DNA from: Pseudomonadota bacterium
Lineage (GTDB): Bacteria; Pseudomonadota; Gammaproteobacteria; Xanthomonadales; Rhodanobacteraceae
DNA: 5,471 nucleotides
Direction: 5' to 3'
Assembly (NCBI GenBank): GCA_025351555.1
Contig: JANXVS010000122.1
Span: forward strand, 1-5,471
Position numbers and translations under genes: made by a program. Position 1 is the first letter of the stretch; each line of letters opens with the position of its first letter. Positions 1 to 5,471 of this stretch are shown here, piece by piece. The notes beneath the pieces are model-generated. The model saw only the letters and a program-made list of their open reading frames with translations. It was not told the DNA's origin and made no database searches.

Positions 1-3000
1 TTGCCGCCCTCGCCCACCGACTTGCAGCGCAGCTCATTGCCATTGACGCGCAACGCATTGTTCGCACGGTCGCCGACATCGGCATTGGTTTCGCTGCTGG
101 CCTTGACGTAAGTGCCGATGCCGCCGTTCCAGAGCAAATCCACCGGCGACTTGAGGATCGCCGCCATCAACTCGGCCGCAGTCATCTGTTCGATGCCTTC
201 GCCGATGTCGAGCGCCGCACGCACCTGCGGCGTGATCCTGATCGACTTCGCGCTGCGCGGATACAGCCCGCCGCCTTCGCTGATCAGGCTCTTGTCGTAG
301 TCGTCCCACGACGAGCGCGGCAATGCGAACATGCGTTCGCGCTCGACGAACGATTTTTCTGCATCCGGGTCCGGATCGAGCAGGATGTGGCGATGATCGA
401 ACGCAGCAAGCAAACGGATGTGCCGCGACAGCAGCATGCCGTTGCCGAACACGTCGCCCGACATGTCGCCGATGCCGACGCAGGTGAAATCCTCGGTCTG
501 GCTGTCGCGACCCATCGCACGGAAGTGACGCTTGACCGACTCCCACGCGCCTTTCGCGGTGATGCCCATGCCCTTGTGGTCGTAACCGACCGAGCCGCCC
601 GAGGCGAACGCATCGCTGAGCCAGTAGCCGTGCTCGGCCGAAATCGCGTTGGCGATATCGGAAAATGTTGCCGTGCCCTTGTCGGCGGCGACGACCAGAT
701 ACGGATCGTCGGCGTCATGACGCACGCAGTTCTGCGGATGCACGACCTGGCCATCGACCAGGTTGTCGGTAATATCCAGCAGCCCGTTGATGAACAGACG
801 GTAGCAGGCAATGCCTTCGGTAAGCACAGCGTCACGCTCGCCGCTGGCGGGCGACTTCTTGACGAAGAAACCGCCTTTGGAACCGACCGGCACAATGACG
901 GTGTTCTTGACCATCTGCGCCTTGACCAGACCCAGCACCTCAGTGCGGAAATCCTCACGCCGATCCGACCAGCGCAAGCCGCCACGCGCGACGGGGCCGA
1001 AGCGCAGGTGCACGCCTTCCACGCGTGGCGCGTAGACGAAGATTTCGCGGTAGGGCTTGGGTTTCGGCAAATCCGGCACCTTGGCCGGATCGAACTTGAA
1101 GCTGATGTATTCGCGCGGCTTGCCTCCGGGCGTCTGGTAAAAACTGGTGCGCAGCATGGCGCCGATCGCACCGAGCCAAGCGCGCAGGATGCGGTCTTCG
1201 TCGAGACTAGCGACACGGTCGAGCAGAATCTTCAGCGCCGCGACGATTGCCTGGTATTGCGCGTCACGCGATTCGCCACGCGCACTGACCACATTGTCCA
1301 CAAATCCAGAATGGGATTTTACCACATCCTCCGGCACCAATGTTTCCAGTTCCTTGCGCAGACGCTTCTTAGCACCTTCCACCACAGTCTTGCCGGAATC
1401 CTCGCGGTTCGGGTCGAACTTCGTCTCGAACAGTTCCACCAGCAGGCCCGCGATCAGCGGATAGCGATTGAGTGTTTCCTCCATATAGGCCTGCGAAAAC
1501 GGTACACCAGTCTGCAGCAGGTATTTGCACAGGCCACGCAACACCGCAATCTGACGCCAATCCATGTTCGCGCCGAGGATCAGGCGATTGAAGCCGTCGT
1601 TCTCGGCCTGGCCGCGCCAGATGCGCTCGAAGCTCGTCTGGAACGAATCCTTGATCTGGTCGATGTCGAAATCGCAATGCGCTGCGGTTTGTACTTCGAA
1701 ATCCTGGATGACAATGATCGATTCGCCCAGATCCATCTCGTACGGATGCTCGGACAGGATCTTCAGCCCCATGTTCTCGAGCATCGGTAGCGCTTCGGAC
1801 AGCGTGATCGGCGCGTTGTAGCGGAACAGCTTGAAACGCAGGCTGTCGCCCTTGTTGGGCGAGCGATACAGCGACAGGCGGATATCGTCGGCATCCTTGA
1901 GGCCCGCCGCGGCTTCGACGTCGGCGGCGGCAACCTGCGCGCTGACTTCCTCGATATAGCCACCGGGCAACGCACGGCCAAAACGGTTGGCCAGTTTTAG
2001 GCCTTTTTCCTCGCCATGTTTTTGAGTGAGGATCTCGCGCAATTCATCGTGCCAATTGCGCACGATCTGCGCGATCTTGCCTTCCAGCTCGGTGGTGTCG
2101 TATTTCGGTTTCTCGCCGGGTTTTGGGCGGATGATCAGGTGCAATCGCGCCAGCGCCGATTCACCGACCTGGATCGTGGAATCCAGGCGCTCGCCGTGAA
2201 ATGCGCGCTTGAGCAGGGATTCGATGCGTTCGCGCACATCGGCGGTGAAGCGATCGCGCGGAATGAAAACCAGGCACGAGAAGAAACGTCCGTACTTGTC
2301 GCGACGCACGAACAGACGCGAGCGCGCGCGACCCTGCAGTTGCAGAACGCCGATGGCGGTGGCAAACAGTTCATCCTCGCCCGCCTGAAACAGTTCGTCG
2401 CGCGGCAGGGTTTCCACGATATTGCGCAGATCCTTGCCCGAGTGCGAATCGCGGCGCAACCCCGAGCGCTGCATCACCGCGTCGAACTTGCGCCGCACCA
2501 GCGGAATTTCCCAGGGCCGGCGCGCATAGGCGCCGGAAGTGAACAGGCCGAGGAAGCGTTGCTCGGCAATCGGCACTCCGCCCTCGTCGAACCGGAGCAC
2601 ACCGATGTAATCCATGTAGCCGGGCCGATGCACGCTGGCGCGCGCATTGCTCTTGGTCAGGATGATCGCGTCAATCGAGCCGGATTGCGGAAGATCGCGT
2701 GCAGCGAGGGATTTGAGCGAGCGTGGTGCGACCGATCGCTCCGAGCCGCGCAGGATGCCGAGCCCGGAGCCTTCCGCTGCTTGCAGCACGTCCTCGCCAT
2801 TGGCAGTGGCAACCTGGTATTCGCGATAGCCCAGGAAGGTGAAGTTGTCCGCCGCCGCCCAGCGCAGGAATTCCTGCGCCTCGGCGAGGCCTTCGGCTCC
2901 AATCGGCGCGTTGCTCTGATTCATACCGGCAGCGATCGCGACCATCTTGTCGCGCATCGCCTGCCAGTCACCGACGCACGCCGCGACATCACCCAGCGCG

Positions 3001-3533
3001 CTGCGGATCGATTGCTCCAGCTGTGCGCGCTCGGCCGGTTCACCGATGCGATCCACCTCGAAATGCATCAGCGATTCGATCCTGCCCTTGCCGCCACCCT
3101 CCGGCGCAAGTGTGAGCACGTGGCCACCGCCGGGATCGCGCTCGATGCTGTAGACCGGATGGACCGCAGCATAGGAAAGCAGATTCGCCTGGGTGATCGC
3201 AATGCCGACCGAATCCACCAGAAACGACATATCGTCGGTAAGGATATCGATCGCGGTATGGTTGGATTCCCAGCCGTTCTGCTCGAGCGTGGGATTGAAC
3301 ACGCGAATGCTCGGCACGCCCGGTTTGCGCACGCGCACGAAGTCGAGCAATCCAAGAACCAGTCCGACCCAATGCTCGGGTGAACGTGCGGCCAGATCAT
3401 CCGCGCTGACGCGACGAAAAAAATGACTCGCGAACACCTGCGCTTCGCGGCTTTGCGCGGCGCCGAGGCGGGCCTGGATCTGCTGCAGGATGGCATCGAC
3501 GGGGCTCGGCGCAACGGCTGGATTGGCGCTCAT
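1..3533 (-). CDS. gdhB: NAD-dependent glutamate dehydrogenase, large (180 kDa, GdhB-type) class; 3' end beyond the window
   Basis: Oxidatively deaminates glutamate to 2-oxoglutarate and ammonia with NAD+ in the cytoplasm; the large class serves glutamate, arginine and histidine catabolism. The frame runs unbroken for 1177 residues to the left edge and ends in GEGG; the family is about 1600 residues, so roughly 450 are missing. Regulatory N-terminal part: ACT-like regions near residues 45-160 (FLVDSV at 104-109), 395-480 (RDKYGRFF at 411-418) and 555-625. Catalytic part: ARGGLRWSDR (849-858), KNTVIVPVGSKGG with K876 and K886 matching the substrate and catalytic lysines (K113, K125) of small GDHs, R850 where those have K89, the nucleotide-binding stretch GIGDMSGDVFGNG (1020-1032), and WNGGIGTYVK (1135-1144). 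The ATG at 3533 gives an N-terminus as long as P. aeruginosa GdhB from memory. An in-frame ATG at 3599 would add 22 residues; neither start has a strong Shine-Dalgarno (GGA five bases before 3533). Residues of about 711-756 look inserted. Class assignment is very secure. Confidence 0.97.
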   Translation of the reverse strand, partial: MSANPAVAPSPVDAILQQIQARLGAAQSREAQVFASHFFRRVSADDLAARSPEHWVGLVLGLLDFVRVRKPGVPSIRVFNPTLEQNGWESNHTAIDILTDDMSFLVDSVGIAITQANLLSYAAVHPVYSIERDPGGGHVLTLAPEGGGKGRIESLMHFEVDRIGEPAERAQLEQSIRSALGDVAACVGDWQAMRDKMVAIAAGMNQSNAPIGAEGLAEAQEFLRWAAADNFTFLGYREYQVATANGEDVLQAAEGSGLGILRGSERSVAPRSLKSLAARDLPQSGSIDAIILTKSNARASVHRPGYMDYIGVLRFDEGGVPIAEQRFLGLFTSGAYARRPWEIPLVRRKFDAVMQRSGLRRDSHSGKDLRNIVETLPRDELFQAGEDELFATAIGVLQLQGRARSRLFVRRDKYGRFFSCLVFIPRDRFTADVRERIESLLKRAFHGERLDSTIQVGESALARLHLIIRPKPGEKPKYDTTELEGKIAQIVRNWHDELREILTQKHGEEKGLKLANRFGRALPGGYIEEVSAQVAAADVEAAAGLKDADDIRLSLYRSPNKGDSLRFKLFRYNAPITLSEALPMLENMGLKILSEHPYEMDLGESIIVIQDFEVQTAAHCDFDIDQIKDSFQTSFERIWRGQAENDGFNRLILGANMDWRQIAVLRGLCKYLLQTGVPFSQAYMEETLNRYPLIAGLLVELFETKFDPNREDSGKTVVEGAKKRLRKELETLVPEDVVKSHSGFVDNVVSARGESRDAQYQAIVAALKILLDRVASLDEDRILRAWLGAIGAMLRTSFYQTPGGKPREYISFKFDPAKVPDLPKPKPYREIFVYAPRVEGVHLRFGPVARGGLRWSDRREDFRTEVLGLVKAQMVKNTVIVPVGSKGGFFVKKSPASGERDAVLTEGIACYRLFINGLLDITDNLVDGQVVHPQNCVRHDADDPYLVVAADKGTATFSDIANAISAEHGYWLSDAFASGGSVGYDHKGMGITAKGAWESVKRHFRAMGRDSQTEDFTCVGIGDMSGDVFGNGMLLSRHIRLLAAFDHRHILLDPDPDAEKSFVERERMFALPRSSWDDYDKSLISEGGGLYPRSAKSIRITPQVRAALDIGEGIEQMTAAELMAAILKSPVDLLWNGGIGTYVKASSETNADVGDRANNALRVNGNELRCKSVGEGG

Positions 3534-3641
3534 GGGAATCCGTTTAGGAACGTGGTTTTGCGGGGTCGTAAGGATACTACGGACATCCTCGCCGGCCATA
3601 GCTGAAAGCGCAAGGCAAAGACGAAAAAACGTCCCGGAATG

Positions 3642-4505
3642 CTATCTGGTTGGTGCTTGCCGAGCGATGAAGTCCAGTGTGTCGGCCAGTGCCGTGGTCC
3701 ATCCGGAAAACTGCGACACCAGCGACAGCGCGATGCGCGTGTGGCCGATGCCGGGATAGAACTTCGTTTCCACCGGCTCGCCATGGGCAGTGAGCTTCTC
3801 GGCGAGACTGCGCGTGTTGCCCGGGCGGACGGTGGTGTCGGCGAGTCCCTGCAGCAGCAGCATCGGCGGCTCGTCGCCATCGACATAGCTGGCCGGCATC
3901 GCCGCCTGCTGAGCTTCGGGGTCGCTGCCGAAAATATCGAGCAGATAGTCATCGGTAAATGGCGCGAAATCGTACGGTCCCGCAAGGCCGATGAAACCGG
4001 CGAGATCGCGTGGCTTCATGTTGACGCGCGCGAGGTAGCGCGCGTCCGTGGCGAGCAGCGCACCGATATGCGCGCCGGCGGAATGGCCCATCACGAACAA
4101 TCGCGTTGGATCGCCGCCATACTGCGCGGCATTCGCGCGTGCCCACTCCACGGCTCCCGCCGCATCGTCCATAAAGGTCGGAAATTTTGCTTGTGGCGAT
4201 TTGCGGTAGTCGGGAATCACCACGACGATGCCATGCCGCGACAACGCTTCTCCAGCGTAGCGGTACCACGCGCGTTCGCCGTTCACCCAGGCGCCGCCGT
4301 AGAAAAACACCACGACCGGCGCGGCAGCCGCGCGCTGCGGCGAATACACATCGAGTTTCAGGTCATGCGGCGCATCGAACAGGATGTCGGCATGCACCTG
4401 CGCGCCATGTCCGCCGAGCACACCGACGGTTCGGAAGAATACGGATTTGCAACCGCACAGGCTTGTGGCGCACAAAAGCAAAAGAATCAGTAGCTTTGTA
4501 TACAA
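3642..4505 (-). CDS. putative lipoprotein with alpha/beta-hydrolase fold (esterase, BD-FAE/COG0657-like)
   Basis: Complete gene, 287 residues from the TTG at 4505 to the TAG at 3644-3642. The N-terminus is a compact lipoprotein signal: MYTK, a leucine-rich core, then lipobox LCGC with the lipidated cysteine at residue 19. Lysine at +2 rather than aspartate suggests outer-membrane sorting, by the E. coli rule. The hydrolase domain follows: YGGAW at 69-73 (oxyanion-hole region; many relatives have HGG, but Tyr is common in this subfamily), nucleophile elbow GHSAG at 140-144 with Ser142, and likely Asp223 (GLADTTV) and His255 (GIGHTRI), so the triad looks intact. Probably a carboxylesterase acting in the envelope; the substrate cannot be read from the sequence. 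The TTG is chosen because GGAG lies 9 bases upstream and the signal peptide then starts cleanly. The other in-frame start, GTG at 4595, would add 30 arginine-rich residues before the signal. The gene lies 109 bases after the acyl-CoA dehydrogenase and 108 before the GDH, on the same strand. Fold and triad are secure; the start is moderately secure. Confidence 0.88.
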   Translation of the reverse strand: MYTKLLILLLLCATSLCGCKSVFFRTVGVLGGHGAQVHADILFDAPHDLKLDVYSPQRAAAAPVVVFFYGGAWVNGERAWYRYAGEALSRHGIVVVIPDYRKSPQAKFPTFMDDAAGAVEWARANAAQYGGDPTRLFVMGHSAGAHIGALLATDARYLARVNMKPRDLAGFIGLAGPYDFAPFTDDYLLDIFGSDPEAQQAAMPASYVDGDEPPMLLLQGLADTTVRPGNTRSLAEKLTAHGEPVETKFYPGIGHTRIALSLVSQFSGWTTALADTLDFIARQAPTR

Positions 4506-4506
4506 A
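4495..4506. repeat. 12-bp perfect palindrome TTTGTATACAAA covering the hydrolase start codon
   Basis: TTTGTATACAAA is an exact inverted repeat centred at 4500/4501. It covers the proposed TTG start (4505-4503) and the next codon, and lies in an AT-rich patch of an otherwise GC-rich region. It resembles the half-site symmetry of a dimeric repressor site, but it is coding sequence for the signal peptide start and I recognise no specific regulator. It may be chance; the palindrome itself is certain. Confidence 0.3.
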
Positions 4507-4511
4507 CGTGA

Positions 4512-4534
4512 GCGCTCCGCGTCGATGGGAGCGC
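4512..4534 (-). promoter_or_regulatory. RNA hairpin enclosing the hydrolase ribosome-binding site
   Basis: Read on the minus strand, GCGCTCC (4534-4528) and GGAGCGC (4518-4512) form a perfect 7-bp stem around a 9-base loop, with a possible extra G-U pair (4535/4511). The GGAG (4518-4515) in the 3' arm is the likely Shine-Dalgarno for the TTG start at 4505, so folding would hide the ribosome-binding site. It could lower or gate translation. A terminator role is less likely because no T-run follows. The stem is seen directly; the regulatory role is inferred. Confidence 0.45.
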
Positions 4535-4614
4535 CATGGGAACGCGTAGGCCGTGAACCTCGCGTGTACGCAACATCGCGCCGCCAACGTCGCACGGCAC
4601 AGCTCGGTGCGCGA

Positions 4615-5471
4615 TCAGCGCAACCCCGTCTCGTTCCGCGCGATCACCAGGCGCTGGATTTCACTGGTGCCTTCGTAGATCTCGGTGATCTTGGCATCGC
4701 GGAAGTAGCGCTCCAGCGGCATTTCCTTCGAATAGCCCATGCCGCCGTGTACCTGCACGGCCTGGTGCGTGATCCACATCGCGGCTTCCGACGCGGTGAG
4801 CTTGGCCACGGCAGCCTCGGTGGAGAAACGTCCACCGTTCGCCTGCGTCTGCTGCTTGGCCCACGCGGCGCGCAAGGTCAGCAACTCGGCGGCGTCAAGC
4901 TTGCATTTCATGTCCGCGATTTTCTGCTGGATCATCTGAAACGAACCGATCGACTGGCCGAAGGCTTTGCGATCGTGTGCATAAGTCAGCGTCGCCTGAT
5001 AGGCAGCGCGGCACAAACCGACGGCCTGCGAGGCGATGCCGATGCGTCCAGCATCGAGCACGCCCATCGCAATCTTGAAGCCGTGGCCTTCGTCGCCGAT
5101 CACTTCGTCGGCGCTGACGCGATAATCTTCGAACTCAATCTCGCAGGTGGCCGAGGCGCGGATGCCGAGTTTGGGTTCGGTCTTGCCGCAGCGGAATCCC
5201 GCGCGCGCGGTGTCGACCATGAACGCGGTAATGCCGCGGGCGCCTTTGTCCGGATCGCTCATGGCGAACAGCAAAATATACTTTGCGACTGGCCCCGACG
5301 TGATCCAGCTCTTCTTGCCGTTGATGATGAAGCTGCCGTCGGCCTGCTTGGTCGCGCGGCAGCGCATCGCCGTCGCATCGGAGCCGGACTGTGGCTCAGT
5401 CAGCGCAAACGCGCCGATGGCTTGGCCCGTTGCGATCGGGGTGACATATTTGTGCTTCTGCGCCTCGTTGC
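4615..5471 (-). CDS. acyl-CoA dehydrogenase, short-chain (butyryl-CoA)-like; N-terminus beyond the window
   Basis: FAD-dependent alpha,beta-dehydrogenation of an acyl-CoA, passing electrons to electron-transfer flavoprotein; cytoplasmic, in fatty-acid or branched-chain acyl-CoA oxidation. The frame enters from the right edge and shows 284 residues up to the TGA at 4617-4615; the family is about 380 residues, so about 100 N-terminal ones (the helical domain) are missing. The first family signature is ALTEPQSGSDATA (visible residues 22-34) and the second starts QVHGGMGY (239-246) and ends in Arg254 and Asp258. WITSG (55-59) and Arg167 in AHDRKAFGQ belong to the FAD-binding surface. The catalytic base is Glu266 in IYEGTSEIQ, matching Glu376 of MCAD and Glu367 of the Megasphaera enzyme; isovaleryl-CoA dehydrogenases have their base elsewhere. 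LDAGRIGIASQ (138-148) and the C-terminal third closely resemble short-chain enzymes as I remember them. Chain-length preference cannot be settled from sequence. The hydrolase gene follows on the same strand. Confidence 0.96.
   Translation of the reverse strand, partial: NEAQKHKYVTPIATGQAIGAFALTEPQSGSDATAMRCRATKQADGSFIINGKKSWITSGPVAKYILLFAMSDPDKGARGITAFMVDTARAGFRCGKTEPKLGIRASATCEIEFEDYRVSADEVIGDEGHGFKIAMGVLDAGRIGIASQAVGLCRAAYQATLTYAHDRKAFGQSIGSFQMIQQKIADMKCKLDAAELLTLRAAWAKQQTQANGGRFSTEAAVAKLTASEAAMWITHQAVQVHGGMGYSKEMPLERYFRDAKITEIYEGTSEIQRLVIARNETGLR

Noticed and set aside
284..1216. Minus-strand open frame of 310 codons within the GDH
   Set aside because: It is a shifted frame of the GDH gene with serine/arginine-rich low-information sequence; the GDH frame through the same bases matches the family throughout.
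387..1790. Plus-strand open frame of 467 codons opposite the GDH gene
   Set aside because: It is codon-aligned with the GDH frame, so stops arise only where GDH uses TTA, CTA or TCA codons, which are rare in GC-rich genes. The translation shows no recognisable domain, whereas the minus strand encodes a clear enzyme.
2016..3383. Second plus-strand open frame, 455 codons, opposite the GDH gene
   Set aside because: Same codon-aligned antisense effect; arginine-, alanine- and histidine-rich composition without motifs.
3620..3633. Inverted repeat GACG-AAAAAA-CGTC just after the hydrolase stop, considered as a terminator
   Set aside because: The stem is only 4 bp and the T-run on the transcribed strand is in the loop rather than after the stem, so it does not fit an intrinsic terminator.
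3534..3641. Promoter for the GDH gene in the 108-base gap
   Set aside because: TTGCGC and TAGTAT resemble -35 and -10 elements but are 28 bases apart; no correctly spaced pair was found.
3639..4493. Plus-strand open frame of 284 codons opposite the hydrolase gene
   Set aside because: It mirrors the hydrolase frame codon for codon; the hydrolase carries an intact triad and signal peptide, while this translation has no family features.
4506..4595. GTG at 4595 as the hydrolase start
   Set aside because: It would put 30 arginine-rich residues before a complete lipoprotein signal peptide; the TTG at 4505 has a GGAG 9 bases upstream and gives a standard signal length.

Overview
The window holds three genes, all on the minus strand and reading right to left: the 3' part of an acyl-CoA dehydrogenase gene, a complete gene for a putative lipoprotein of the alpha/beta-hydrolase fold, and the 5' part (about 70%) of a gene for the very large NAD-dependent glutamate dehydrogenase. 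Base composition is GC-rich (around 60% by eye), with strong G/C preference at third codon positions. The large GDH closely resembles the Pseudomonas aeruginosa GdhB type as I remember it. Together these suggest a GC-rich gammaproteobacterium, perhaps in or near Xanthomonadales/Lysobacterales. That placement is inference, since no rRNA or marker gene is present.

Layout: 5471-4615 acyl-CoA dehydrogenase (N-terminus beyond the right edge); 4614-4506 a 109-base gap with a hairpin that buries a Shine-Dalgarno sequence and a 12-base palindrome that runs into the next start codon; 4505-3642 lipoprotein hydrolase, starting at a TTG that I prefer over a GTG at 4595; 3641-3534 a 108-base gap without a convincing promoter or terminator; 3533-1 NAD-GDH, open at the left edge. 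No gene-free stretch exceeds about 110 bases. I saw no tRNA, rRNA, CRISPR array, insertion sequence or phage feature.

How the genes relate: acyl-CoA dehydrogenase (fatty or branched acyl-CoA oxidation) and NAD-GDH (glutamate to 2-oxoglutarate plus ammonia) are both catabolic and feed the TCA cycle. The lipoprotein hydrolase is probably an envelope esterase of unknown substrate. They could be co-transcribed, but gaps of over 100 bases also allow separate transcription. This is mostly ordinary housekeeping sequence. I see no new system; the points worth checking are the buried ribosome-binding site and palindrome before the hydrolase, and an apparent in-frame insertion of about 45 residues in the GDH.
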